Origin: Candidatus Saccharibacteria bacterium UBA6040
Lineage (GTDB): Bacteria; Patescibacteriota; Saccharimonadia; Saccharimonadales; Saccharimonadaceae
Direction: 5' to 3'
Assembly (NCBI GenBank): GCA_002429245.1
Contig: DIZA01000006.1
Coordinates: 62,001-126,000, forward strand
DNA length: 64,000 nt
Position numbers and translations under genes: made by a program
Part shown: in pieces, positions 28,060 through 36,117 of the stretch
Numbering within the stretch: position 1 is the stretch's first letter
Layout of the letters: every line of letters begins with the position of its first letter
Notes under the pieces: generated by a model
Seen by the model: the letters and a program-made list of their open reading frames with translations, nothing else
Databases searched by the model: none
Told to the model about the DNA's origin: nothing

Positions 28060-29400
28060 ATGGTAGTAAAGCCCAAAAAACTCATATCCAAACTTACCCT
28101 GTTGGACAAAATCTTTGTCGGTATCCTATTAGTTGTCTTCGGGGGAATCGTCCTTCATGCACCGTTAAGCGTCGGACTCAGTACCCTTTTTCCTTCTGCT
28201 GAAGTACTGATTAAATCTTGGAAAGAGATTTTGATGCTGCTGGCTGGGCTTATTATGTTGGTGATTTTGTATCAGAAGAAGCAGTTTGCTCTGCTGAAGT
28301 CACCCTTGGTCCTTTTAATCACGGGGTATGCGGTACTACATCTATTATTACTGCCTATTTTCCCACAGGGCCTCACCGCATCTATCGCCGGGTTGTTTAT
28401 TGATCTTCGATACCTTTTATTCTTTGTACTCGTTTACGTGGCCTTAACGCTATACCCAACGCTTCGCCAAACCTTCATCACGACGTTTTTTGTCGGTGCC
28501 TTTGTTGTGGGAACATTCGCATTACTACAGGTATTTGTCCTACCTCACGATGTCTTGAAGTACATTGGCTATAACACGTCGACAATTGTGCCGTATTTGA
28601 CCGTTGATCAGAACCCCGAGTTTATTCGCATTAACAGTACGCTGAGGGGTCCGAACCCGTTAGGCGCATATGCGGTCATTGTCCTCGCGCTGTTATTTGC
28701 CTTTTGGCTTCGCCCAGGTACCAAAAAATTCCAACGCCAGGGATTGGTGATTAGTGTTATCGCCCTTGGAAGCGCCGTTGCATTATGGGCAAGCTATTCG
28801 CGGAGTGCTTTGTTTGCTGCGTTTGCCGCACTTGCGACCGTTGTGCTGGCTATGGTTGGTCGCAAGGTGTCACGTCGGTTCTGGATCATTCTCGCGATTA
28901 TTGTCGTCGTCGCCGCCGGGGCACTTGTTGCTGGCCGTAACACTAACTTTGTCTCTAACGTACTACTTCACGAAAATGCGTCGACTGGGGCGGCGGTAAA
29001 CTCTAACGATGGTCACGTTGCCTCGCTACGAGACGGAATCAATCAAATGGTACACGAACCTCTTGGTGGTGGAATCGGCAGTACTGGATCTGCATCACTG
29101 TATGGATCGAAACCACTTATCGTAGAGAATCAGTTCTTGTTCATTGCGCATGAAGTGGGTTGGATCGGACTCGCACTATTCGTATATATTACGTTCTTGG
29201 TGCTACGGGGTCTGTGGCGGAAACGGACGGATGGGCTAGCGCTAGGGATATTCGCAAGTGGCGTTGGCATGGTCCTGATCGGACTTTTGCTCCCTGTTTG
29301 GGTTGATGATACAGTAGCAATTATATGGTGGGGGCTTGCCGCAATTGCCCTCGCAGCTAACGCAGGAAAGGAAAAAAATGGCCGAAAAATCCACGAATAG
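28060..29400 (+). CDS. O-antigen polymerase/ligase family membrane protein (Wzy/WaaL-like)
   Basis: This 446-aa protein has about 11-12 membrane helices and a large external loop between residues ~295 and ~355, containing HVASLRDGINQMVHEPLGGG in the position of the Wzy_C/WaaL loop that carries functional residues. Such proteins polymerise or ligate lipid-linked oligosaccharides on the outer face of the membrane. Finding it together with a Wzm/Wzt exporter suggests either two export routes or ligation after ABC export. Its last 23 nt overlap the LexA-like gene. Confidence 0.85.
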   Translation: MVVKPKKLISKLTLLDKIFVGILLVVFGGIVLHAPLSVGLSTLFPSAEVLIKSWKEILMLLAGLIMLVILYQKKQFALLKSPLVLLITGYAVLHLLLLPIFPQGLTASIAGLFIDLRYLLFFVLVYVALTLYPTLRQTFITTFFVGAFVVGTFALLQVFVLPHDVLKYIGYNTSTIVPYLTVDQNPEFIRINSTLRGPNPLGAYAVIVLALLFAFWLRPGTKKFQRQGLVISVIALGSAVALWASYSRSALFAAFAALATVVLAMVGRKVSRRFWIILAIIVVVAAGALVAGRNTNFVSNVLLHENASTGAAVNSNDGHVASLRDGINQMVHEPLGGGIGSTGSASLYGSKPLIVENQFLFIAHEVGWIGLALFVYITFLVLRGLWRKRTDGLALGIFASGVGMVLIGLLLPVWVDDTVAIIWWGLAAIALAANAGKEKNGRKIHE

Positions 29401-29815
29401 ATCGACTAAGAGACAAAAAGAACTGCTTGATTACGTCGATGCGTTTATTCAAGAGCATGGTTACGGCCCTAGTTACCGCGAGATCATGAATGCGATCGGC
29501 TATAAGTCCGTCTCGACAGTTGCGATTCATATTGATGGATTAATTCAGAAGGGTTTCCTTCGAAAACGAGATAATTCTGCCCGTTCGCTTGAGGTTGTGA
29601 CAACCAGCGCAACCACTGCCGCACAATCAAAGACTGTTAGTCCCGCCAAAGAAAAGTGGATGGTTGACGCGATTAACGATCGATTCAATCTGTACGAGCA
29701 ATCTCCGAATCAAATGACGCTTGATGAGCTGTATGTGTTGATTGGTGCATTGAAGATTCTGGGCCTCGATGGGGCGCACGAATCGACAAAGGCACGACTC
29801 GCCAAACTAAGGTAA
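29378..29815 (+). CDS. LexA-type winged-helix DNA-binding protein lacking the protease domain
   Basis: About 145 aa, starting at 29378 (MAEKST) with AGGAAAGGAA just upstream. Residues ~9-68 match the LexA N-terminal domain: RQKELLDYVDAFIQEHGYGP, then SYREIMNAIGYKSVSTVAIH, with the recognition helix around SVSTVAIHIDGL. LexA normally continues with a Ser/Lys self-cleaving domain near residue 120, but here the C-terminal ~75 residues are helical and polar with no such motifs. It cannot be a self-cleaving SOS repressor; it may be a constitutive or ligand-controlled regulator. Its coupling to the polymerase gene hints at a role in envelope gene control. Confidence 0.75.
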   Translation: MAEKSTNRSTKRQKELLDYVDAFIQEHGYGPSYREIMNAIGYKSVSTVAIHIDGLIQKGFLRKRDNSARSLEVVTTSATTAAQSKTVSPAKEKWMVDAINDRFNLYEQSPNQMTLDELYVLIGALKILGLDGAHESTKARLAKLR

Positions 29816-29824
29816 GATAGTACT

Positions 29825-30388
29825 ATGACAAAGAACACGCCACTACAAAAAGATACACCTCAGAAGAAAATGGCAAACGGCCGATACGAAGGTACAAACT
29901 ACCGCTATAGTGACAAGTTCATTAAACGGGTGACAGGGTGGCTGATCGCATCGATTTTTATTGGTCCTGCGATTGGATTTGGCCTAGGTGCTTTGGGAGA
30001 CGTTATATTTAATAACGGATACGGCGCAGACGTTCCTGGTTGGTACACCACTATTGCAATATCATTTGCCCTGGGCGGAGTGATATTACCTCTTGTGGTG
30101 GCTTCATGGATGGGCGCAATGGCGCTGAATAAGTATGCCGGACCGGTGGGACTCCTCTTAGACCTTGGGATTGGGGCATACGTCTTCGGCAGGGTTACCG
30201 AAGGCCAGACAATGTGGCTATGGATTGGTATTGGGGTTCTGGTGCTGTCTGTCCTCTTGTTCGTTTATATAGGCTTCCGGGCGAAAGTTCCTATGTGGAT
30301 GCAGTTACCAATGCTTAACTCGCCACGATTCTATATTACAAAAGACGATGTGTCGAAAAGCGGAAAGCCCAGTCCCAAGAAAAAATAG
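29825..30388 (+). CDS. Four-TM membrane protein of unknown function
   Basis: This 187-aa protein has a basic, polar N-terminus (~35 residues), about four hydrophobic helices between residues 37 and 155, and a basic C-terminal tail ending in a Lys-rich stretch. No family was recognised. It begins 9 nt after the LexA-like gene stop and probably shares its transcript. The tRNA-Asn promoter begins 7 nt after its stop, so the operon presumably ends here. Confidence 0.55.
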   Translation: MTKNTPLQKDTPQKKMANGRYEGTNYRYSDKFIKRVTGWLIASIFIGPAIGFGLGALGDVIFNNGYGADVPGWYTTIAISFALGGVILPLVVASWMGAMALNKYAGPVGLLLDLGIGAYVFGRVTEGQTMWLWIGIGVLVLSVLLFVYIGFRAKVPMWMQLPMLNSPRFYITKDDVSKSGKPSPKKK

Positions 30389-30394
30389 TTAGCG

Positions 30395-30424
30395 TTGACT
30401 ATGTGACAGGGGTAAAGGTATAAT
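30395..30424 (+). promoter_or_regulatory. Sigma70-type promoter of tRNA-Asn
   Basis: TTGACT at 30395-30400 and TATAAT at 30419-30424 are separated by 18 nt. The tRNA begins 12 nt after the -10 box. Confidence 0.75.
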
Positions 30425-30435
30425 AGCCCTTGTAT

Positions 30436-30510
30436 TCCGACGTAGCTCAATGGTGGAGCAAGAAGCTGTTAACTTCGAGGTTGCTGGTTCGAGTCCAGCC
30501 GTCGGAGCCA
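30436..30510 (+). tRNA. tRNA-Asn (GTT)
   Basis: A full cloverleaf can be drawn. The acceptor stem TCCGACG pairs with CGTCGGA. The D stem is GCTC/GAGC, the anticodon loop CTGTTAA carries GTT, and the T arm is GCTGG-TTCGAGT-CCAGC. The discriminator is G, followed by an encoded CCA (30508-30510). The outermost anticodon-stem pair is an A/G mismatch, leaving four pairs. A promoter lies just upstream and an intrinsic terminator just downstream, so it is a single-gene transcript. Confidence 0.95.
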
Positions 30511-30518
30511 AGCATAAG

Positions 30519-30545
30519 CACTTTCTGTAAAAGGAAAGTGTTTTT
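30519..30545 (+). terminator. Intrinsic terminator after tRNA-Asn
   Basis: The 7-bp stem CACTTTC (30519-30525) and GAAAGTG (30534-30540) with an 8-nt loop is followed at once by five T residues. Confidence 0.85.
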
Positions 30546-30591
30546 GTTTGGCTCGGTTTAAGTCGAAAAAGAAAGGGCGTATACTACGAGT

Positions 30592-30786
30592 ATGAACGAC
30601 TTCCTACAGCACACCCTTCTTGGCGTACCAATCTACACGTGGGCGCTGCAACTGCTATACGTTGCCGTAGGCTTATTGATATTTTTTGCATTCGTAACTG
30701 TGCATAAAAGGACAACTTTAGAGATAGTCATTTTTGTTGTCGTTATGATAATTGTCGATGTCATTTGGCGAGTCGCTATTAAGTAA
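30592..30786 (+). CDS. Small two-TM membrane protein
   Basis: A 64-aa protein with two hydrophobic helices (about residues 13-36 and 43-62) joined by a short basic loop (VHKRTT). TATACT at 30580-30585 ends 6 nt before the ATG, giving a leaderless start and supporting a real gene. No family was recognised. Confidence 0.55.
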   Translation: MNDFLQHTLLGVPIYTWALQLLYVAVGLLIFFAFVTVHKRTTLEIVIFVVVMIIVDVIWRVAIK

Positions 30787-30816
30787 TCATATACTTGCTT
30801 GCTATACTCGTATCAT

Positions 30817-31374
30817 ATGGAACAAAAATACCTCTTCATGCTTTTGGGCCATCCCGGTTCAGGAAAGACTCACTTTTCGGAGCAGCTTGCTACGAGTATC
30901 GGGGCAGTGCGTGTTAACGCTGATGCTATGAGGGTTGCTGCTCTCGGAACAATAGAGAAAGCCCGAGAGTTTAATGATAAAACGGGGCTTTTGAATTCGA
31001 TCGTGTTTGGGGCGCTTGACTACGTTGCGGTACAAGTCTTGAAATCTGGCAACTCGGTAATATGCGATCATCAGCACAACGAGAAGCTAAATCGTGATAA
31101 AAGAATTGAACTTGCAAAAGAAAATGGTGCTACCGCAGTCGTTATTTGGGTAAAAGCCCCACGAGAAATAGCAGTCCAGCGGGGAAGTGAACGTGAAGAG
31201 CGGCTTGATCAGCGCCAGCACTCCGCTGAAAAGATGGAAGCGCTAGTTGATAAGTATATTGGTTTGCTTGAAGTGCCGGCTGAAGACGAGAAGGTTATCG
31301 TTATCGATGGGACAGCAATGTATGAAGAACAGTATAGTTCGTTCACACGACAGCTTGCGGAAGTGATGCGATAA
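30817..31374 (+). CDS. P-loop kinase-like ATPase (AAA_33/zeta-toxin-like)
   Basis: About 185 aa starting at 30817 (MEQKYLF). TATACT at 30803-30808 ends 8 nt upstream, which rules out an in-frame TTG at 30799. The Walker A is LLGHPGSGKTHFSEQL near the N-terminus, followed by INADAMR-like VNADAMRVAAL, the Asp being in the substrate/metal position of small-molecule kinases, and a lid region with QRGSEREERLDQRQ. This pattern is common to predicted nucleotide or sugar kinases and zeta-like proteins. The substrate is unknown, and there is no adjacent antitoxin to suggest a toxin role. Confidence 0.72.
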   Translation: MEQKYLFMLLGHPGSGKTHFSEQLATSIGAVRVNADAMRVAALGTIEKAREFNDKTGLLNSIVFGALDYVAVQVLKSGNSVICDHQHNEKLNRDKRIELAKENGATAVVIWVKAPREIAVQRGSEREERLDQRQHSAEKMEALVDKYIGLLEVPAEDEKVIVIDGTAMYEEQYSSFTRQLAEVMR

Positions 31375-31422
31375 GCGTACATACATTTACAAAAATACTT
31401 CAAAATTATATAATATACACCT

Positions 31423-31944
31423 ATGAACATCCTCAGCTCCGCACTCGGTCACTATGAAGTGGTTGGTCAGGCAACCGATGCAGATATTATAGTCGGTAAT
31501 TCTTTTGGTACTTCGATACATCCCGAAAGTCCAAATGCTGCAATTGCTCGGTTTATTCTCGCTAATGAACAAGGTCAACCAATTGTCGTCGACCGTACAC
31601 TTGCCGATGCATTTCCAAAGTCGACCCTGCTTGATGTAGTTGTGGATGGCGCCGTATCGAATACCGTAGGAAGTGTTGGTGGAAGTTGGGGAATACTTGT
31701 AGAAGCAAAAAAGTATATGGATGAAAGAGAGTTATCTCGTCCACTTATGGCCGCTCAAACGTTTCACGTTGGAAGAGTAGCTATGCAAGCTGAAAAGCTA
31801 GGTATGACGGGTATCATTGTACCCGAAGGTCTTCCGACTTCATTTGATACAACGTCCGATCAATTGTGGACGCGTTCGCTGGCGCTCTGGGTACCTCGCG
31901 AAGTACTCGGATCTGTCGTCCTAAAAGTACAAGGGAAACTCTAG
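31423..31944 (+). CDS. Conserved-looking protein, possibly DUF218/YdcF-like
   Basis: This 173-aa soluble protein is predicted alpha/beta: an early DADIIVGNSFGTSIHPESPN, a central SNTVGSVGGSWGILVEAKKY, and AAQTFHVGRVAMQAEKLGM. The order (strand with GxS, then a T/N-x-G helix, then a histidine after AAQTF) resembles DUF218 proteins, which use a sEa/TxxNA/HxxR pattern, but the match by eye is weak. TATAAT at 31409-31414 ends 8 nt before the ATG. The gene stands alone between the kinase and the GtrB gene. Confidence 0.5.
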   Translation: MNILSSALGHYEVVGQATDADIIVGNSFGTSIHPESPNAAIARFILANEQGQPIVVDRTLADAFPKSTLLDVVVDGAVSNTVGSVGGSWGILVEAKKYMDERELSRPLMAAQTFHVGRVAMQAEKLGMTGIIVPEGLPTSFDTTSDQLWTRSLALWVPREVLGSVVLKVQGKL

Positions 31945-31991
31945 GTTAGCGGTCCTCGACTACGAGGCTCTAATCTGTTATTCTTCATCGT

Positions 31992-32954
31992 ATGACTACG
32001 CATAAACCCGTATTATCTCTCGTTGTTCCGATCTACAACGAAGCTGATGGATTAGTTGATTTTCACACATCCCTCGTTGGTGTTTTGAAATCACTTCGTC
32101 CTGAGGTATCGTACGAAATTATTTATTGTGATGACGGCAGTGCAGACGCGTCTGCGGCGATACTTTCTAAAATTGCGGATAAAGATACAACCGTCAAAAC
32201 AATCTTATTCTCACGTAACTTTGGCAAAGAAAGCGCGTTATCTGCGGGCATTACTTATGCAACCGGTGAAGCGATTATCACTCTTGATGGGGATGGACAA
32301 CACCCAGTTGAATTAATCCCCGAGTTTATCGCCGCCTGGAAAGATGGCGCTAAGGTTGTTATTGGTATAAGAAAGGCTTCGAATGCGAGTCCTTTGAAGG
32401 CTATTGAATCCAAATTATTCTATTCTTTCTTTAACAGGCTATCCTCTCAGAAACTCATTCCTCAATCGACGGATTTTCGATTAATTGATCAGCAGGTCCA
32501 AGCAGAGTTTTTGAAGCTTGAGGAATCGAATCGCATGACACGTGCGCTGATTGATTGGCTTGGATTTGAACGTGCGTATGTCAGCTATATCGAAAAGGAA
32601 AGAGCTGTCGGTAAGCCTGGCTATAGTCAACGTAAACTGATTCAGCTTGCGATGAATAGTATTGTGTCGATAAGTCCTCGACCACTTTATTTACTGGGGT
32701 ATTTGGGGGTTATCTTGACGGTACTTGCGCTGATTGTCGGTATTACTGTGATAGTTGAGCAACTATTGTTGCATGACCCGCTGATGTGGAAGTTTACTGG
32801 AACGGCAATGCTCGGTATCTTGCTTCTTTTCTTTGTTGGCATTATCTTGATTTCACAGGGTATTCTTGCGATTTACATTTCGCACATTCACACCGAAAGC
32901 AAAAAACGTCCGTTGTATGTTATTGATCGAGCACGCTCAAAACGGATTGAATAG
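31992..32954 (+). CDS. GtrB/DPM1-type polyprenyl-phosphate glycosyltransferase
   Basis: A 320-aa GT2 enzyme: LSLVVPIYNEADGLVDFH, YCDDGSADAS, the DxD region TLDGDGQHPVE, and a DFRLID acceptor-side motif, followed by two C-terminal membrane helices. It would make a polyprenyl-phosphate sugar. It is the second GtrB-like gene here (the other is at 643-1590). The next gene starts 2 nt after its stop and begins with a GtrA domain, giving a matched GtrB-GtrA pair. Confidence 0.88.
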   Translation: MTTHKPVLSLVVPIYNEADGLVDFHTSLVGVLKSLRPEVSYEIIYCDDGSADASAAILSKIADKDTTVKTILFSRNFGKESALSAGITYATGEAIITLDGDGQHPVELIPEFIAAWKDGAKVVIGIRKASNASPLKAIESKLFYSFFNRLSSQKLIPQSTDFRLIDQQVQAEFLKLEESNRMTRALIDWLGFERAYVSYIEKERAVGKPGYSQRKLIQLAMNSIVSISPRPLYLLGYLGVILTVLALIVGITVIVEQLLLHDPLMWKFTGTAMLGILLLFFVGIILISQGILAIYISHIHTESKKRPLYVIDRARSKRIE

Positions 32955-32955
32955 A

Positions 32956-35946
32956 ATGCTAAAAAAGTATCGCCAGTTTATTACGTATCTTGTTGTCGGC
33001 GGAACTTCTTTCCTGATCGAAATGGCATCGTTGTTTATCTTTAAACAATTCTTCCACTTCTCTGATGTATTGTCGGTCGCAATTAGTTTCTGGATTGGTT
33101 TCGCCGCCGCCTTTATTTTGCAGAAGCTCATTACATTTAAGAATCACGACAAGGCCGCGAAAGTAGTCGGGAAGCAGCTAGTCATTTATGGCTTACTGGC
33201 GGCATGGAATTATTTCTTTAGTCTTGGATTAGTCGCGTTCTTTTCCGGAACAGAGTCTGTGTTTGTAGTGCGCACGGCCGCGATTGCAATTATCACGCTC
33301 TGGAACTACGGCATATATAGGACCTTTATTTTTAAAGCAGTACGGCCAAAGCGCCGTGGCCGACCAGCTAAAAAGCCACCGACATTATTGAGTCGACTCA
33401 AGACGCAGTTCAGTAGTTTTAAGTCGCCGTATGTTATTTTCTCTGCGGTAATACTGTTTATGACGACTACTTGGTGGTCAACACTTGGCGCATTGACACA
33501 GAGCGCCAATGCCGATCAGATTATCGACAGCTACCTATTCCAAAATACCGAAACATTCAAAGCGGCGTTATTTCCTGCGACACACACCTTCCTGATTAAG
33601 TGGCCACTATTTATTACTGAGCGATTGATGAACTTTAGCGTCGCTGGCCTCGTTGTTCTGACGGTATTGGTAAGCCTCGTGACGGTCGCAGGACTGGCGT
33701 ATATTCTGTATCGCATCGATAAACGTCCGAGAGTTATCGGAACGGCTTTCTTGGCACTCGCCTGTATTTTGTTATTCATTCCTGCTCAACCACACGCCGG
33801 CGGATTATTACCTGTGAATTTTGCGATGCTCGCAACTCGTAATATTGAATATCTGTTTTATATTCTTGGCCTCGTGTTTATTATTCGTGCCCCAAGACTA
33901 CGGAGTAGACAGAGCTACTGGGCGGTTGCGCTCCTGACTCTCCTTATTAGTAGTGATAAGTTATTCCTGTGGCTCTCGCTTGGTGGAGCGGGTGTGATGT
34001 TTGTCGTGTACCTGATTGCTCGGCGTAAAGAACTCGTTAAGTTGGCGCTTCGTTGGCTTGGAATCACCATTGCTTCATTTATTATTGCGACTATTTTCTT
34101 ATGGCTAATGAAGGCCGTTGGTATCACACATTTAGTTGGTGATAACAGCCCGTACGGTCTGGCGTTGTCCGCGAAACAAACCGTGCTGGGATCTATCTTT
34201 GCGTTCATGGGACTACTGACGAATTTTGGTGCGAACCCGGCATTTGATATTGGCGTTGTAAAGGATATTCCAAAGACGTACTTTGGTCGTCTTATTTCAC
34301 CAATTATTATCCCCGTTGCTATTAATGGGTTGGTATTTGTTGCTGGTGTGTTTGCGACTATCGTTATCTTTATCAAAAGTTTGAGGCCAGTTAAACAAAA
34401 CAAGCGTCGTAAAAAACAACCTGAATTCAGTGTTGCAACACTGCTCTCGCTGACATTGATTGCAACGTCGGTCGTCGCAGTCGGAATCTTTATTGGGACA
34501 AACCACTATTATCCTGTCGACTCGCGCTATGAAACGATTGTTCTCTTTGCGCTGACGATCTCGACCATGACATATCTGCGAACAAAACCTCTTTCGACGT
34601 TCTCTGTTAATAAGGTCGTTGCATTATTGTTGGTTGGGATTACGATTGGGTCAGTCTGGACGTTTGCGACGTATCAACAACAGATAAGTGCGCTTCATTC
34701 TATTAACGTTCGCAACGCCAAGATTGCTGATGCGATCCAAAGTCATAAAACAAACGTACTGGTCGGAGATTACTGGCGAGTGATTCCTATTAGCCAATTC
34801 AATCCAAAGACAGCGACGCATATTGTGCCACTAGGTGACTGTACGACTCCACGCGTAACACTGACGAGCAAGGCATGGCAAAATGATTTCCAGAAACACA
34901 GCTTCACGTATCTTTTAAGTCTTGATAAGAGCGTGACAGATTATCCAGCGTGTTCGATCGACCAAGTGATCCAGGCTTACGGTCGTCCGAATGCCAGCAC
35001 GCTGATTGCAGGAACGAACGAAAATCCCCGAGAGCTTCTTCTTTTTTATGACGATGGTGTGAACAAAAGTCATAGTTTGACGGGGCTTTCTCGAACAGCG
35101 ACCATCCTCACGACCACAACGGCGCAGCAGATGATGCCTCTCACTGACTGTGCGGACGGAGTTGCCGTCATGAATATTGTTGCGCATGAAGATGACGACC
35201 TTCTCTTTATGAACCCCGATCTGCAACACGATATTGATGCGAAACACTGTGTTCAAACAGTCTATATGACAGCTGGTGATGCAGGCTTCGGAAGCCAATA
35301 TTGGCTGGGGCGTGAGAGAGCTTCTGAGGCCGCGTACGATTCAATGCTTCGTGTGAGTGAGCCGCTCGTTTGGGTTCAAAAAACAGTAAAGTTGAGTGAC
35401 CACGAGTTTGTGAGCATTGCGAGCCCTCGGGGACACAAAGAAATTGCGCTGATATTTATGAACTTGCCCGACGGAAACTTACACGGCCAGGGCTACGAAG
35501 TGTCTGGCTTCGAAAGTTTGGCGCGGTTACAGGCAGGAAATGTCTCAAAGGTTCAAACAGTTGATGAGCAGTCTTATTATTCATCCGAAGATCTCACTCA
35601 GGCGCTAACGATGCTTATGAATTATTACTTACCGACGGTTATTAATACGCAGGCTTCGGCTGATAGGGGACATATGTATCATGACCACGAGGATCATGTC
35701 AGTGTTGGAAAATATGTTGATGATGCCTACCAGAGATACGATAGTAAAAGTACGACACCTCTGAATCACTACGTAGGCTATCCTATTCGTGAACTTCCTC
35801 CTAATGTATTCGGCGACGATCTTACTCGTAAGACAAAAGCCTTCCTTGCTTACGCAACGTTCGATGGTGGTGTTTGCCAGTCACAGGCAATGTGTGACGA
35901 GACGCCGACCTATAATGCATATCTGCAACGGCAGTACCCCGAGTGA
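32956..35946 (+). CDS. Fusion: GtrA domain, polytopic membrane region and PIG-L-like deacetylase domain
   Basis: 996 aa, started at 32956 (MLKKYRQ), 2 nt after gtrB; a longer frame would overlap that gene. Residues ~1-118 are GtrA-like (FITYLVVGGTSFLIEM, then WNYGIYRTFIF). After a basic linker, ~165-540 holds about ten membrane helices like a GT-C or DUF-type polytopic enzyme. Residues ~735-996 are PIG-L/LmbE-like: NIVAHEDDDLLFMNPDL (the AHPDDE box with Glu for Pro) and, later, YHDHEDHVSVGKY (HxDH). PIG-L enzymes deacetylate N-acetylglucosaminyl groups using zinc. One protein may flip, extend and deacetylate a lipid-linked amino sugar outside the cell. Confidence 0.75.
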   Translation: MLKKYRQFITYLVVGGTSFLIEMASLFIFKQFFHFSDVLSVAISFWIGFAAAFILQKLITFKNHDKAAKVVGKQLVIYGLLAAWNYFFSLGLVAFFSGTESVFVVRTAAIAIITLWNYGIYRTFIFKAVRPKRRGRPAKKPPTLLSRLKTQFSSFKSPYVIFSAVILFMTTTWWSTLGALTQSANADQIIDSYLFQNTETFKAALFPATHTFLIKWPLFITERLMNFSVAGLVVLTVLVSLVTVAGLAYILYRIDKRPRVIGTAFLALACILLFIPAQPHAGGLLPVNFAMLATRNIEYLFYILGLVFIIRAPRLRSRQSYWAVALLTLLISSDKLFLWLSLGGAGVMFVVYLIARRKELVKLALRWLGITIASFIIATIFLWLMKAVGITHLVGDNSPYGLALSAKQTVLGSIFAFMGLLTNFGANPAFDIGVVKDIPKTYFGRLISPIIIPVAINGLVFVAGVFATIVIFIKSLRPVKQNKRRKKQPEFSVATLLSLTLIATSVVAVGIFIGTNHYYPVDSRYETIVLFALTISTMTYLRTKPLSTFSVNKVVALLLVGITIGSVWTFATYQQQISALHSINVRNAKIADAIQSHKTNVLVGDYWRVIPISQFNPKTATHIVPLGDCTTPRVTLTSKAWQNDFQKHSFTYLLSLDKSVTDYPACSIDQVIQAYGRPNASTLIAGTNENPRELLLFYDDGVNKSHSLTGLSRTATILTTTTAQQMMPLTDCADGVAVMNIVAHEDDDLLFMNPDLQHDIDAKHCVQTVYMTAGDAGFGSQYWLGRERASEAAYDSMLRVSEPLVWVQKTVKLSDHEFVSIASPRGHKEIALIFMNLPDGNLHGQGYEVSGFESLARLQAGNVSKVQTVDEQSYYSSEDLTQALTMLMNYYLPTVINTQASADRGHMYHDHEDHVSVGKYVDDAYQRYDSKSTTPLNHYVGYPIRELPPNVFGDDLTRKTKAFLAYATFDGGVCQSQAMCDETPTYNAYLQRQYPE

Positions 35947-36010
35947 CCTTACTGTTTGCTTAATGCCTACGACACTGTTACTATTACCATAGACAAGATG
36001 CACCTCAATC

Positions 36011-36024
36011 GAGATCACGATCTC
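36011..36024 (+). other. Inverted repeat in the leader of the DUF3494 gene
   Basis: GAGATC-AC-GATCTC is a perfect 6-bp inverted repeat about 95 nt upstream of the start at 36118. A 2-nt loop is too tight for a stable RNA hairpin, so a protein-binding site is the likelier reading, or chance. The leader holds no riboswitch that I could recognise. Confidence 0.3.
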
Positions 36025-36117
36025 CGAGGAAATATCAGTCAACCCTTTCAAAGTTTTAGGTTGGATTTGATGAACAGGACGTTCAGATAGTAAACCAAAC
36101 AAAATAAAAGGGCTGAC

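Noticed and set aside
31954..31967. Hairpin CCTCG-ACTA-CGAGG as a terminator
   Set aside because: Only 5 bp and followed by CTCTAATCTG rather than a T run; it also overlaps the promoter region of the next gene. Too weak to call.
33915..34403. 162-codon minus-strand frame inside the PIG-L fusion gene
   Set aside because: Shadow of the hydrophobic coding region; unlikely composition and no start signals.
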